A stretch of 64,000 nt of DNA from Ectothiorhodospira lacustris (GTDB lineage: Bacteria; Pseudomonadota; Gammaproteobacteria; Ectothiorhodospirales; Ectothiorhodospiraceae), in contig NZ_JAJNQN010000003.1 of assembly GCF_022227845.1 (NCBI RefSeq), positions 1-64,000 of the forward strand, read 5' to 3'. Below the pieces are notes generated by a model that searched no databases, was not told the DNA's origin, and saw only the letters and a list, made by a program, of their open reading frames with translations. Shown here piece after piece: positions 1 through 10,800 of the stretch. The position numbers and the translations under genes were made by a program. The stretch's first letter is position 1, and the number at the start of each line of letters is the position of its first letter.

Positions 1-567
1 CAGGGTCTGGACGATGGACGGGGGGGTGAAGAACTCGCCATTGTCGTGGGCGCCCTGCTTGGAGAACTCGGCCAGGAAGTATTCGTAGATGCGGCCGAAG
101 ACGTCGCCCGAGGCCGTGCGCAGCGCCTCGGTGTCAAACTTGCGCATCATGCTTTCGAGCAGTTCCTCCTCGAAGCGTTCGTAGTCCTTGGGCAATTGGC
201 CGGCCAGGGGCGGGAAGTGCTCCTCGACGGCTTCCATGGCGGCGGTTAGCGCCGCGCCGAGGTTGCCGTCCTTGGGCTGGTCCAGAATGACGTCGTAGCG
301 GGCAGCTTCAGGCAGCATCATTGCCCGGCGGCGGGTGAAGTCCGCCTCGACCAGTGGCCGATCCGGCATCTTGCCGGCTTCCTGATCCGCCTTGATGGCA
401 GCCAGTGCCTCGTAGTACCGGTTGGTGGCCTGGCGCAGAAACAACAGGCCCATGATGGGCATGAAGTATTCATTCGACGCCAGCCCGGAATTGGCGCGCA
501 GGTCGTCGGCCATCTTCCAGAGGTCGGCGTCGAATTGGGTGATGTCGGTTAAGTGATCAGCAATCAC
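1..567 (-). CDS. hsdM: Type I restriction-modification DNA methylase subunit M, 5' part (runs off window)
   Basis: The visible 189 codons are the N-terminal part of a type I N6-adenine methyltransferase (HsdM), which pairs with HsdS to methylate the host recognition site and with HsdR to restrict foreign DNA. Seen: an all-helical HsdM_N-like region with the family signatures DLWKMADDLRANSGL, EYFMPIMGLLFLR and the start of the catalytic domain, FGRIYEYFLAEFSKQGAHDNGEFFTP, shown here only as a landmark just before the window edge. The SAM-binding and NPPF motifs would lie beyond position 1. GTG at 567-565 is the furthest upstream usable start after an in-frame TAA at 582-580; its ribosome site is weak, so an internal start is possible. 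hsdS and hsdR cannot be seen. It sits next to tRNA-Ala, a common location for mobile restriction loci. Confidence 0.85.
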   Translation of the reverse strand, partial: MIADHLTDITQFDADLWKMADDLRANSGLASNEYFMPIMGLLFLRQATNRYYEALAAIKADQEAGKMPDRPLVEADFTRRRAMMLPEAARYDVILDQPKDGNLGAALTAAMEAVEEHFPPLAGQLPKDYERFEEELLESMMRKFDTEALRTASGDVFGRIYEYFLAEFSKQGAHDNGEFFTPPSIVQTL

Positions 568-660
568 GGTCAGTTCCAGTTATGCGCTGATGCTCCCGCT
601 CTGGTGAGGTGGGCAGGCAGGACAAGCATTTGCAGGATTGTGGGAGGCAGCGTGGGAACG

Positions 661-705
661 AAAAAAGGCCCGGCCGTAACTTTTGCTGAAACGGACGGGC
701 CTTTT
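661..705 (-). terminator. Rho-independent terminator after tRNA-Ala
   Basis: On the minus strand, arms AAAAGGCCCG and CGGGCCTTTT (663-672 and 696-705) form a perfect 10-bp stem followed by a T tract at 666-661. It lies just downstream of the tRNA-Ala 3' end and should stop its transcript before hsdM. Confidence 0.8.
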
Positions 706-713
706 CGTTTGAC

Positions 714-789
714 TGGTGGAGCGGATGGGAATCGAACCCACGACCTCAGCAGTGCGATTGCTGCGCTCTCCCAACTGAGCTACCGCCCC
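714..789 (-). tRNA. tRNA-Ala (anticodon CGC)
   Basis: A 76-nt cloverleaf on the minus strand: acceptor GGGGCGG/CCGCTCC with the G3-U70 wobble that defines alanine tRNAs, D arm GCTC/GAGC, anticodon stem CAGCA/TGCTG with loop ATCGCAC (anticodon CGC, reads GCG), T arm with GGTTCGATTC, and an encoded CCA end. It has its own promoter and terminator. Confidence 0.95.
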
Positions 790-800
790 ATGGGGTTGAA

Positions 801-828
801 AGTATACTCCAGGGTTCCGGCTTGTCAC
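801..828 (-). promoter_or_regulatory. Promoter of tRNA-Ala
   Basis: On the minus strand a -35 GTGACA (828-823) and a -10 TATACT (806-801) are separated by 16 bp, placing the start a few bases before the mature tRNA 5' end at 789. The position and hexamers fit a sigma-70 stable-RNA promoter. Confidence 0.65.
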
Positions 829-847
829 CAGAGGCGGTAGCGAGGCC

Positions 848-3025
848 TCAGCCGGCAATCGGTTGGAGCAGGATGCCTGCCAGCGGGGGCAGGGTCAGCA
901 CCACGGAGTAAGGTTTTCCCATCCAGGGGATGTCTTCGGCCTCCACTTCCAGGTTGCCCAGGTTGCCGCCGCCGTAGTAGTGGGAGTCGGAGTTGAAGAT
1001 TTCCCGGTAGCGGCCGGGTGCCGGTACGCCGATGCGATAGCCTTCCCGAGGTATCGGGGTGAAGTTCAGGACGCTCAGGATAAACTGGTTGCCGTCCTCG
1101 GTCTTGCGCAGGTAGCTCAGGACCGACTGAGCGGCGTCGTGACAGTCGATCCAGTCAAAGCCCTGCCATTCGAAGTCGAGGTGGTGCAGCGCGGGTTGTT
1201 CCCGGTAGAGATGGTTGAGGTCGGCGACCAGGCGCTGAACACCTTCGTGGAAGGGGTACTGGAGCAGGTGCCATTCCATTTCCTGGGCGGCATCCCATTC
1301 GTTGCCCTGGCCGATCTCGCAGCCCATGAACAGCAGTTTCTTGCCCGGGTAGCTCCACATGAGGGTGTAGAGCAGGCGCAGGTTGGCAAAGCGCTGCCAT
1401 TCATCACCGGGCATGCGGTAGAGCAGGGAGCGTTTACCGTGGACCACTTCGTCATGGGAGAAGGGCAGCACGAAATTTTCGGTGAAGGCGTAGAGCAGGC
1501 CGAAGGTGAGCCGGTCGTGGTGGTAGTGGCGGTGGATGGGATCCTTGTTGAAGTAGTCCAGGGTGTCGTTCATCCAGCCCATGTTCCATTTCATGGCAAA
1601 GCCCAGCCCTCCCAGCCAGGTGGGGCGGGTGACCTGAGGCCAGGAGGTGGATTCCTCGGCGATGATCAGGGCACCGGGATGGCGACCCTGGACATTACTG
1701 TTCAGTTCACGCAGGAACTCGATGGCCTCCAGGTTTTCGTTGCCGCCGAACTTGTTGGGTACCCACTCGCCCGGTTCCCGGGAGTAGTCCAGGTAGAGCA
1801 TGGAGGCCACGGCGTCCACCCGCAGGCCGTCGATGTGGAATTCCTCCACCCAATACATGGCGCTGGAGACGAGGAAGTTTTTCACCTCGTTGCGGCCGTA
1901 GTTGAAGATCAGAGTGCCCCAGTCCCGGTGCTCGCCCAGGCGCGGGTCTTCATGTTCGTACAGGGCGCTGCCGTCGAAGCGGGCCAGCCCGTGGGCATCC
2001 TTGGGGAAGTGTCCCGGCGCCCAGTCCAACAGCACACCGATGTCGTGTTCGTGACAGAGGTTGACGAAATAGCGGAAGTCATCCGGTTCGCCGAAGCGGC
2101 TGGTGGGGGCATAGTAGCCGGTGGTCTGATAGCCCCAGGAGCCGTCATAGGGGTGTTCGGTGATCGGCAGCAGTTCCACGTGGGTGAACCCCATGCGGGT
2201 GACATAGGCCACCAGCTCACGGGCCAGTTCCCGATAATTGAGGAACTGGCCGTCTGCATCCCGGCGCCAGGAGCCCAGATGCACTTCGTAGACGGACATG
2301 GGACGATGCAACCAGGCCTCGCTGCCGCGATTCGCCAGCCAGGCTTGGTCGGACCACTGGAAGCGGCTGGGGTGGCTTACCACCGCCGCAGTGCGCGGAC
2401 GCAGTTCGAAGCGTTGACCGTAAGGGTCGGCCTTGAGCAGGATGGCGTCGGTGTCGCGGTTGCGGATCTCGTACTTGTAGAGGGCGCCGGGCGCCATGCC
2501 GGGGATGAACAGCTCCCACACCCCGCTGCCGCCGCGTACCCGCATGGGATGGCAGCGGCCGTCCCAGCGGTTGAAGTCGCCGACCACGGACACCCGTTCC
2601 GCGGCGGGTGCCCAGACCGCGAACCGGACGCCCTGAATGCCGTCTACTTCATGAAGATGGGCGCCCAGGAATCGGTAGGCGTGCCAGTGGCGCCCTTCGT
2701 TGAACAGGTGGATGTCGAAGTCCGGCACCTGGGGGGCGAAACAGTAGGGGTCGTAGGCAATCTGCTCGTGGTCATGACCATCACTCCATCGTATGCGATA
2801 GTGTGAGGGCAGGGCGTCGCGGGGGCCGCGCCACTCGAACAGCCCCTGTTTGCCGACGGGCTTCATGGGGGCGTCGAGTTCCACGATGCCGGCTTCACGG
2901 GCGAAGGGCAGCAAGGCACGCACCACGCACTGGCCCGCTTCCATGTGACGGCCCAGAAAGGCAAAAGGGTCGTGATGCCGTGAGTCAAGGATACGCTTGA
3001 GGTGTTCGTTGTACGATGTAGGCAT
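848..3025 (-). CDS. glgB: 1,4-alpha-glucan branching enzyme
   Basis: GlgB (EC 2.4.1.18) cuts alpha-1,4 glucan chains and re-attaches them through alpha-1,6 links during glycogen synthesis in the cytoplasm. The 725-aa length is normal for the family (E. coli 728). Domains in order: N-terminal CBM48-type beta domains (about 15-220), the GH13 (beta/alpha)8 barrel, and a C-terminal beta sandwich. Visible GH13 motifs include YEVHLGSW, the nucleophile region [12 protein letters not shown], the acid/base region IIAEEST and [14 protein letters not shown] with the transition-state His-Asp. Start ATG at 3025. It is divergent from glgC, which starts 193 bp away on the other strand, so the two halves of the glycogen block may share regulation. 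No glycogen synthase gene (glgA) is seen in the window. Confidence 0.97.
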   Translation of the reverse strand: MPTSYNEHLKRILDSRHHDPFAFLGRHMEAGQCVVRALLPFAREAGIVELDAPMKPVGKQGLFEWRGPRDALPSHYRIRWSDGHDHEQIAYDPYCFAPQVPDFDIHLFNEGRHWHAYRFLGAHLHEVDGIQGVRFAVWAPAAERVSVVGDFNRWDGRCHPMRVRGGSGVWELFIPGMAPGALYKYEIRNRDTDAILLKADPYGQRFELRPRTAAVVSHPSRFQWSDQAWLANRGSEAWLHRPMSVYEVHLGSWRRDADGQFLNYRELARELVAYVTRMGFTHVELLPITEHPYDGSWGYQTTGYYAPTSRFGEPDDFRYFVNLCHEHDIGVLLDWAPGHFPKDAHGLARFDGSALYEHEDPRLGEHRDWGTLIFNYGRNEVKNFLVSSAMYWVEEFHIDGLRVDAVASMLYLDYSREPGEWVPNKFGGNENLEAIEFLRELNSNVQGRHPGALIIAEESTSWPQVTRPTWLGGLGFAMKWNMGWMNDTLDYFNKDPIHRHYHHDRLTFGLLYAFTENFVLPFSHDEVVHGKRSLLYRMPGDEWQRFANLRLLYTLMWSYPGKKLLFMGCEIGQGNEWDAAQEMEWHLLQYPFHEGVQRLVADLNHLYREQPALHHLDFEWQGFDWIDCHDAAQSVLSYLRKTEDGNQFILSVLNFTPIPREGYRIGVPAPGRYREIFNSDSHYYGGGNLGNLEVEAEDIPWMGKPYSVVLTLPPLAGILLQPIAG

Positions 3026-3218
3026 GGGACGTTCCGTGGCTGGTGCGGCAATGTGGCGGCACTTTCCGTGGCTGTAGAAATGATGTAATAGATTCGAAAC
3101 AGGGACAGCGCACTATGATAAGTGGGTCATTTGAGGGTCAAAGGTACTTGTCCGAGTCAGACCTTAGCATGGGCGCCATGACCGAGTCCCCCATTCACCC
3201 GGGTCCGGGAAAGTCAGC

Positions 3219-4484
3219 ATGAAACCACAATCTCAACGCTTCGTCAGTCGTATCACCCGTGACACCTTGGCATTGATCCTCGCCGGTGGGCGCGGTTCCC
3301 GCCTCAAGCAGCTGACCCTCTGGCGGGCCAAGCCGGCGGTGCCCTTCGGCGGCAAGTTCCGCATTATCGACTTTCCGCTTTCCAACTGTATCAATTCCGG
3401 GATCCGTCAGGTGGCGGTACTCACTCAGTACAAGTCCCATTCCCTGATTCAGCATATTCAGCGTGGCTGGGGGTTTTTGCGCGGCGAATTCGGTGAGTTC
3501 GTGGAACTGCTGCCGGCCCAGCAGCGTATCGAGACCTCCTGGTACGAGGGTACGGCGGATGCGGTCTACCAGAATCTGGACATCATCCGTGACCATAATC
3601 CCAGCTATGTGCTGATCCTGGCTGGTGACCACATCTACAAGATGGACTATGGCGACATGATTGCCTACCACGTCGAATCCGGTGCCGACATGACCGTAGG
3701 GTGCCTGGAGGTGGATCTGGAAACCGCCAAGGGATTCGGCGTGATGGCGGTGGACGGGGATGGTCGGGTGCGCCGGTTTGCGGAAAAGCCGTCGCAACCC
3801 CAGAGCATTCCCGACAATCCGGACAAGGCCCTGGCCTCCATGGGGATCTATGTCTTCAACACTCGCTTCCTGTTCGAGCAACTGATCAAGGATGCGGACA
3901 CGCCCGGCTCCAGCCACGATTTCGGCAAGGACATCATCCCCAATGTGATCAAGTCCTACCGGGTGATGGCGTACCCCTTCCGGGACGTGCAGACCGGCTC
4001 TCAAGCCTATTGGCGCGACGTGGGCACCATCGATTCCTACTGGCAGGCCAATCTGGAACTGATCGGTGTGACGCCGGAACTGAACCTCTACGATATGGAC
4101 TGGCCGATATGGACCTATCAGGAGCAGCTACCGCCGGCCAAGTTCGTGTTCGATGATGATGATCGCCGCGGCATGGCCGTGGATTCCATGGTGTCGGGGG
4201 GGTGCATCATTTCGGGAGCTCAGGTGCGGCATTCTCTGCTGTTTTCCAACGTGATCGTCAATTCCTACAGCCAGGTTACCAACTCCGTGGTCCTGCCCGA
4301 TGTGGAGATCGGGCGTTATTGCCGGATTCACAAGGCCGTGATCGACAAGGGTTGTCGGATTCCCGAAGGCATGGTGGTCGGCGAAGACCCGGCAGAAGAT
4401 GCCAAACACTTCCATGTCTCCCAAGGCGGCGTGACCGTGGTGACACCTGAAATGCTCGGTAATATCACCCGCTATGCCCGCTGA
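3219..4484 (+). CDS. glgC: Glucose-1-phosphate adenylyltransferase
   Basis: GlgC (EC 2.7.7.27) makes ADP-glucose from glucose-1-phosphate and ATP, the committed and usually allosterically controlled step of bacterial glycogen synthesis. The 421-aa protein starts with the nucleotidyltransferase signature [16 protein letters not shown], followed by [19 protein letters not shown], and has the glucose-1-phosphate site region FAEKPSQP. The C-terminal third is a left-handed beta-helix typical of the family. ATG at 3219 follows a purine-rich stretch (gggaaag). Its last 11 bases overlap the start of the GH57 gene, so the two are translationally coupled. In the leader at 3123-3139 a direct repeat GGGTCA-N5-GGGTCA is visible, of unknown meaning. 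Confidence 0.97.
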   Translation: MKPQSQRFVSRITRDTLALILAGGRGSRLKQLTLWRAKPAVPFGGKFRIIDFPLSNCINSGIRQVAVLTQYKSHSLIQHIQRGWGFLRGEFGEFVELLPAQQRIETSWYEGTADAVYQNLDIIRDHNPSYVLILAGDHIYKMDYGDMIAYHVESGADMTVGCLEVDLETAKGFGVMAVDGDGRVRRFAEKPSQPQSIPDNPDKALASMGIYVFNTRFLFEQLIKDADTPGSSHDFGKDIIPNVIKSYRVMAYPFRDVQTGSQAYWRDVGTIDSYWQANLELIGVTPELNLYDMDWPIWTYQEQLPPAKFVFDDDDRRGMAVDSMVSGGCIISGAQVRHSLLFSNVIVNSYSQVTNSVVLPDVEIGRYCRIHKAVIDKGCRIPEGMVVGEDPAEDAKHFHVSQGGVTVVTPEMLGNITRYAR

Positions 4485-6225
4485 TTCCCTCCGGAAGGAC
4501 CCCGTGGCTCTCAGGCTGGTGCTGTGCTGGCACATGCACCAGCCCGAGTATCGCGAGGCAGGCACGGGGCGTTACGCCTTGCCCTGGACCTATCTGCATG
4601 CCATCAAGGACTATGTGGATATGGCCGCTCACCTTGAAGCGACGCCCGGCGCTCGGGCCGTGGTCAATTTTGCCCCGGTGCTGCTGGAGCAGATCAGGGA
4701 TTATGCCGTTCAGGTGGCTGCCTTTCTGCAGCAGGGCAAACCCATCTCCGACCCGGTACTGGCCTTGCTGGGGGCACAGTCGGCTCCTGCCGGTGCCACC
4801 GAGCGCATGCAGTTGGCCGAAGCTTGCACGCGGGCCAATCGCAAGCGTCTGATCGAGCCCAATCCGGATTATCGAATGCTGGCCGACATGTTGCCCTGGC
4901 TGCGTCAGCAGCCGGATGCCGCGATCTATCTGGGGGATCAGTATTTTTTTGACCTGGTGACCTGGTATCACCTGATGTGGATGGGGGAAACGGTGCGCCG
5001 TTCCGATCCCCGTATCGAACCCTTGATGAAGCAGGGGCGGAATTTTACCCCCGGGCAGCGCCGGATGCTGATGGAAGTCATCGGCGAACTGTTGGGGGAA
5101 GTGATTGCCCGCTATCGGCGCCTGGCCCATACGGGGCAGGTGGAGTTGTCTTTCACTCCGTATGCCCATCCCATCATGCCGCTGTTGCTGGACCTGACAT
5201 CCGCGCGGGAAGCGGTCCCGGAAACGGCACTGCCCGAGGCGCCATTCTATCCGGGTGGGGATGAGCGGGTACGCTGGCATGTTGCCCGTGGCATGGCCGT
5301 GTTCGAGGAACATTTCGGTCTGCGGCCTGCCGGCTGCTGGCCTTCGGAAGGTGGAGTCAGCGATGCAACCCTGCGGTTATTAGCACAGGAAGGTATCCGA
5401 TGGGCAGCTTCCGGTGAAGGGGTGCTGGTGAATTCCCTGCGCGCATCGTCCGGGCCGCAGCCCCCGGCAGCGAGTCGCTCCTGGCTGTATCGTCCCTATC
5501 GCTATGATGCCGAATCCTTGGCGGTTTTTTTCCGGGATGATGGTCTGTCCGATTCCATCGGCTTTCGTTACGCGGACTGGCATGGCGATGATGCCGTTGC
5601 CGACTTCATTCATCAGCTGGAGCAGATCGCCGAGCAGTTGGCCCGTACCCGTCGGCCCGGTGATCCGACGCCGGTGGTGTCCGTCATTCTCGATGGCGAA
5701 AATGCCTGGGAATACTATCCCAACAATGCCTTCTACTTTCTTTCCGCCCTGTACCCCAGGTTGGTGGATCATCCGGCCATCGAACTCACGACCTTCAGCG
5801 AAGCCCTTGATGAGGGAGGACCGCCCTTGTCGGCATTGTCGCGGGTGGTGGCCGGTAGCTGGGTCTATGGTAACTTCGAAACCTGGATCGGATCCGCGGA
5901 CAAGAATCGGGGTTGGGACATGCTGATCGATGCCAAGGTCCAGGTGGATCGGGTCTTGGCGGAGGGCCGGTTGACGCCGGCTGAAGAAGCCGCCGTGCTT
6001 GATCAGCTGGCGGTCTGTGAGGGCTCTGACTGGTGCTGGTGGTTCGGTGACTATAATCCTTCGTCAGCGGTGGGTCTGTTCGAGCGTCTCTATCGCCAGC
6101 ACCTGACCCGCCTGTACTTGCTCATGGGCGCTCCTCCCCCTGGTTACTTGTCGCATGCCGTGAGCCGGGGTAGCGGGGAACCGGTCGCAGGCGGCGTCAT
6201 GCGGACCGGTCAGAAAACCGTATGA
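4474..6225 (+). CDS. Glycoside hydrolase family 57 alpha-glucan enzyme
   Basis: The 583-aa protein has GH57 landmarks: HMHQPEYR at the N-terminus (motif 1, HxHQP), WPSEGGVS near residue 290 (the conserved Trp-Pro-Glu region with the nucleophile-type Glu), and DGENAWEYY near residue 410 (motif 4, with an acidic catalytic residue). Family 57 includes alpha-amylases, 4-alpha-glucanotransferases and amylopullulanases, all retaining enzymes on alpha-glucans; the exact activity cannot be read from sequence. No signal peptide is visible, so it should act on cytoplasmic glycogen or maltodextrin. It overlaps glgC by 11 bp and is followed 66 bp later by malQ, which places it in a glycogen synthesis/remodelling operon. 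The C-terminal tail (last 25 residues) is low in recognisable motifs. Confidence 0.88.
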   Translation: MPADSLRKDPVALRLVLCWHMHQPEYREAGTGRYALPWTYLHAIKDYVDMAAHLEATPGARAVVNFAPVLLEQIRDYAVQVAAFLQQGKPISDPVLALLGAQSAPAGATERMQLAEACTRANRKRLIEPNPDYRMLADMLPWLRQQPDAAIYLGDQYFFDLVTWYHLMWMGETVRRSDPRIEPLMKQGRNFTPGQRRMLMEVIGELLGEVIARYRRLAHTGQVELSFTPYAHPIMPLLLDLTSAREAVPETALPEAPFYPGGDERVRWHVARGMAVFEEHFGLRPAGCWPSEGGVSDATLRLLAQEGIRWAASGEGVLVNSLRASSGPQPPAASRSWLYRPYRYDAESLAVFFRDDGLSDSIGFRYADWHGDDAVADFIHQLEQIAEQLARTRRPGDPTPVVSVILDGENAWEYYPNNAFYFLSALYPRLVDHPAIELTTFSEALDEGGPPLSALSRVVAGSWVYGNFETWIGSADKNRGWDMLIDAKVQVDRVLAEGRLTPAEEAAVLDQLAVCEGSDWCWWFGDYNPSSAVGLFERLYRQHLTRLYLLMGAPPPGYLSHAVSRGSGEPVAGGVMRTGQKTV

Positions 6226-6291
6226 AGATGGTTCAAGGTTCTCCTGTTGTCGGTCCAGGCACTTCCGTGCCGCCGGCTGGAGTCAGTCACA

Positions 6292-7803
6292 ATGGACGGA
6301 GGCAACGTGTCCGAAACCGTTCCTGAAGCCCGGTCATTTCTGGACCGGCGCCGTGCCGGCATACTGCTGCACCCCACTTCGCTTCCAGGAACCGCCGAGC
6401 AGGGCACTCTGGGGCATGAAGCCCATCGGTTCATCGAGTTTCTTGAGGCCTGTGGTGTGACTGTCTGGCAGGTTCTGCCCCTGAATCAGCCGCATGCCGG
6501 CGGATCGCCCTATCAGTGCATGTCGGTCCATGCCGGCCATACCGGTCTGATCTGCCTGGATGAATTGCACCATCGGGGCTGGTTGTCCGAAGCATCCTCC
6601 AAGTATCGGGAACAGGGGCTGAGAAATCCCTATGGCTGCCCTGCGCTGCAGGAGGCCAGGGTGGGTTTTGAGGCCCATGCCGACCCCGATGAACGGGCCG
6701 GATTTGCCGCGTTCAAGTCACATCATGCGTACTGGCTGGAAGACTATGTGCTTTATCTGGGTCTGAAGGCCGAGCAGGGGCAGGCGCCTTGGTGGGAATG
6801 GCCCGTGCCCTTGCGTGACCGGGAGGATAAGGCCCTGGAGACGGCCAGGCAACGGCTTGAAAGGGTGCTGGAACAATACCGTTTTGAGCAATTCCTGTTC
6901 TATGGCCAGCTTCGGGCAGTGAAGCAGCACGCCAACCGCAGAGGGATTCTGCTGTTCGGGGACATGCCCATCTTCGTGGCCAGCGACAGTGCTGATGTTT
7001 GGACCCATCGCCGGCTCTTTGATCTGGACGCACAGGGGCTTCCCAACTGTGTGGCCGGCGTGCCCCCTGACTATTTTTCGGCCACGGGGCAGCGCTGGGG
7101 AAATCCTCACTATCACTGGCGGAACATGGCGACTGAAGGGTTCCAGTGGTGGATTGAGCGCATCAGTGCCGCCCTGGAAATGGTTGACCTGATTCGCATC
7201 GATCATTTCCGGGGGTTTGAGGCCTACTGGTCGATTCCGGCCGACGAGGAGACCGCGATCAACGGTCATTGGGTGCCGGCGCCGGGCAAGGCCCTGTTCG
7301 ACACCCTGCGGGAACGGTTCGGTACGTTGCCTTTGGTGGCGGAGGATCTTGGCGTGATCACCCCCGAGGTGGAGGCCTTGAGGGATCAGAACGGCTTGCC
7401 GGGGATGAAGATCCTGCAGTTTGCCTTTGAAGGCGGTGCTGCCAATCCCTATCTGCCCCATCATCACGAGGAAAACTCGGTGGTGTATACGGGTACTCAC
7501 GATAACGACACGACGCTGGGCTGGTACGCCGGCTGTGACGCGGCGCTGCAGTCCCGGGTGAGGGAATATCTTGGGTATCCCGATGAGTCCATGCCATGGC
7601 CCCTGGTACGCAGTGCGCTGGCCTCGGTGGCGCGCCTGGCCGTCCTGCCGATGCAGGACGTACTGGAACTGGATGGTTGTCATCGCATGAACACCCCCGG
7701 CACCCAGGAGGGTAACTGGCGCTGGCGTTTCTCCTGGGACCAAGTGCCCGACACCCTGGCCGGACACCTTCGGCACATGATGACGCTCTATGGGCGGGAG
7801 TGA
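6292..7803 (+). CDS. malQ: 4-alpha-glucanotransferase (amylomaltase)
   Basis: MalQ (EC 2.4.1.25) transfers alpha-1,4-glucan segments between maltodextrins. Motifs of GH77 are clear: LLHPTSLPG near the N-terminus, GDMPIFVASDSADVW, the nucleophile loop IRIDHFRGF, VAEDLGVITPEV with the acid/base Glu, and YTGTHDNDTTLGWY. With the start chosen here the protein is 503 aa, normal for the family. ATG 6292 is preferred over an upstream TTG at 6247 because GGAG stands 9 bases before it; GTG at 6307 after GGAGG is an alternative. It is the last gene of the glgC-GH57-malQ run. Its last 16 bases overlap the 3' end of the convergent PAS/GGDEF/EAL gene, and no hairpin terminator separates them. Confidence 0.95.
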   Translation: MDGGNVSETVPEARSFLDRRRAGILLHPTSLPGTAEQGTLGHEAHRFIEFLEACGVTVWQVLPLNQPHAGGSPYQCMSVHAGHTGLICLDELHHRGWLSEASSKYREQGLRNPYGCPALQEARVGFEAHADPDERAGFAAFKSHHAYWLEDYVLYLGLKAEQGQAPWWEWPVPLRDREDKALETARQRLERVLEQYRFEQFLFYGQLRAVKQHANRRGILLFGDMPIFVASDSADVWTHRRLFDLDAQGLPNCVAGVPPDYFSATGQRWGNPHYHWRNMATEGFQWWIERISAALEMVDLIRIDHFRGFEAYWSIPADEETAINGHWVPAPGKALFDTLRERFGTLPLVAEDLGVITPEVEALRDQNGLPGMKILQFAFEGGAANPYLPHHHEENSVVYTGTHDNDTTLGWYAGCDAALQSRVREYLGYPDESMPWPLVRSALASVARLAVLPMQDVLELDGCHRMNTPGTQEGNWRWRFSWDQVPDTLAGHLRHMMTLYGRE

Positions 7804-10800
7804 TCCGGGATCGAGTGGTTTATGGTTGTTCCCTCTTTGAGCAGACCACCGATGATGTCTTCCGGCTGTGGGTGACTGAACAGGAAGCCTTGCCCTCGTG
7901 TACAGCGGTGGCTGATGAGAAAATCCCGTTGCGCCGGGGTTTCCACTCCTTCCGCGACGACATCCAGACCCAGATTGAGGCCCAGCCCGATCATGGCATC
8001 GACGATGGCTGCGGCTTGCCTGCGTCGTGACGGGTCCCGCTCCAGCCCCGCAATGAAGGACTGATCGATCTTCAGCCCATGGACTGGCAGGTTGCTCAGA
8101 TAGCTCATGGAGGCGTAGCCCGTCCCGAAATCATCCAGGGACAAGGTAAATCCGACCGCTTTCAATTCCGACAGGATGACCTTCGCGTCATCCATGGAGC
8201 GCATGGCAGTGCTTTCGGTAATCTCGAACTCCAGCAAGCCGGGGTCGACCTGGTAATGCGACATCGTTGCACGGATATCGGCAACCAGTTCCTGCTTGTA
8301 GAGTTCCTGCGTGGTCAGATTGATGGCAACGGGCACGATGGGAATGCCGGCTTCGCGCCAGCGCCGGATTTGTTCACACGCCTTGCGTAGTACCAGGGGT
8401 CCAAGACTGAGGATGAGACCGCTGCTTTCCGCTGCCGGTATGAAACGGCTGGGAGGCAGCAGCCCTTGTTCCGGGTGAAGCCAGCGTACCAGCGCTTCAA
8501 GGCTCTGGATCCGGCCGGTGGTCATGTCGACCCGTGGTTGAAAATGCAGCAGGAACTCATCGCGTTCCAGGCCCCGGCGCAAGGCCTGCTCCAGCTGAAA
8601 TTGTTCCTTGAGTTGCTTGTCCATGCTGGGGGTGAAGAAACAGTAGGCGCGTTCCCCGCCGTCGTTCTTGCTGCGGTGCAGGGCGGCATCGCCCCGGCGC
8701 ATGAGTTCGTCCACGGTATCCGCATCCCCCGGGAAGAGGGCGATGCCGGTGCTGGCGGTGACCACCAGAGACTGGTCATGGATGTTCAGAGGTTGTTCCA
8801 TCAGCTGATTGATGCGCTCAGCCAGATGCAGGGCATCCTGGGTCTGTGCCATATGCGCCTTGAGCAACAGGAAATGGTCTCCCCCCAGCCTTGCCAGGCT
8901 GTCTTCCTTGCCGAGCAGTCCCTTGAGTCGCCCGGATAGAATTCGAAGCAATTCATCCCCGGCGGCATGTCCCAGGGAATCATTGACGCGCTTGAGGTCA
9001 TCGACATCGATGGAGAAGATGGCCAAATGATGCCTGTTGTGTCGGACCTTGATCATGGCCTGCTGAATGCACTCTCTCATCACGGACCGCTTGGGCAAGC
9101 CGGTGAGCGGGTCATAGTGAGCCAGGTAGCTGAGCTGCTCCGACAGGGCCTTGCGATCACTGAGGTCTTCGGACATCTTCACGAAATGGGTGATCTCCCC
9201 CTGGGCATTTTTCAGTGGCGTTAATGCCGCCTGTTCCCAGAAACGCTCCCCTGATTTCTTGCGAACGGACAGTTCCCCGCTCCAGATCCTGCCTGCGGAC
9301 AGGTCATGCAGGATGTCATCAAGGCTGGGGGCCGTTGCTGAAGGTTCATCCGGATGGATCAGCGCAAGGGGATGCCCCTGGATTTCGTCACGACTGAAAC
9401 CGGTCAGCTGACTGAAACGGGCGTTGATGTATTCGATCCGGGCTTCCCGATCGGTAATCAGCACGATACTGGGGCTTTGCTCCACCACCAGCGCCAGGCG
9501 CTGGATGCGACTCTGTTGCCGGTTTTGCTCGGTGATATCGACCAGTCCGCCGTACAGATGGAGGCGCTCAGGTTCATGTGGTGATTGGATGCATTCCGTG
9601 GTGGCCCGCACCCAGCGGGGCGGGCCGATTTTGCTGCGCAGGCGCAATTCACAGCAGGAAGCCCGGCCGGGCTCAAGCTCAAGGATTTCCCGCTTGAAGA
9701 CCGCCTGGTCCTCATCCATGACCAGGAATCCCCAGAAACCTCTGGCATGGATGTCTGCCGTGCCATATCCGGTCATGGACTGGATGGAGTCAGTGATCCA
9801 GTCGATGTGCAGCTCACCCTGATCATTTTTTCGGCACGAATAGGCGATGTCACTGGTGACGGCACAGATATGACGATAGCGTGCCTCGCTTTCCTGGAGC
9901 TCCTGCTGGGCACGACAGCGGATGATCATGCCGGCCAGATTTTCCGATACGACCCGCATCTGGTCGGGCTGTTCTTGCCAGTGGTGGTCCGGCAGCTGTC
10001 CGAAGGTTTCAAGCAGGAGCACGCCAAGGATTTCACCGTCGCTGATCATGGGCACCAGCCGGACCGAGCGGGCGTTGTCAGGGCTCAGCAGTCGATGTTC
10101 CCGGGCAAACTCGGGAGGTTGCCCGGGACCTTTTTCCAGCAGCAATACGTCGCGGGCACGCATGCGCTGGGTGGTCCAGGGCAGTTGGGTGGCGTGCAGT
10201 TGTTGCGCCGGACCGGGGCCGTGCTCATCGCCTGCCAGGCCGGACCAGTGATGGGTGAGTTCCAGGGCATTTCGATCTGCGGAATATTCCAGGATGCGGC
10301 ATCGGTCCGCCTGGAAAAAATGCCCGATCTGTTGCAGCGCTTCCACCACGGCTGGGTCGAGGTGTTCAATGCGGGTGTTCACGAACAGGGACGAAATATT
10401 GGCCAGCATGGCCTGGAAGCGCAGTTGATGCTCCAGGGAGGCCTGCGCCTTCTGCCGGTCGGTGATGTCCCTGTTGATACCCCGATAACCCATGAACTGA
10501 CCGTGGGCGTCCAGCACCGGATTACAGACATGCTCGACCCAGCGGGTCTCGCCTCCCTGGGTCAGGATGCGAAACTGCAGCGGGGTATTGGGTGCTTTGT
10601 CCGCGGCGCTCCTGTGTGTCTGGTAGCGGGGCAGGTCATCCGGGTGGATGATACGCTCCATCAGTCCGGAATCATTCATGAAGTCTTCCGAGCTGTAGCC
10701 GGTGATGCGCGCACAGGCCGGAGAAATATAGCGAAACTCCCCATCATGACCGAGCCAGAAATCCCAATCAGGGGAAAAGGCCGCCAGGATGCGATAATTG

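Noticed and set aside
863-2806. 647-codon open frame antisense to glgB
   Set aside because: Shadow of GlgB, rich in Gly/Val/His without motifs; GlgB is certain.
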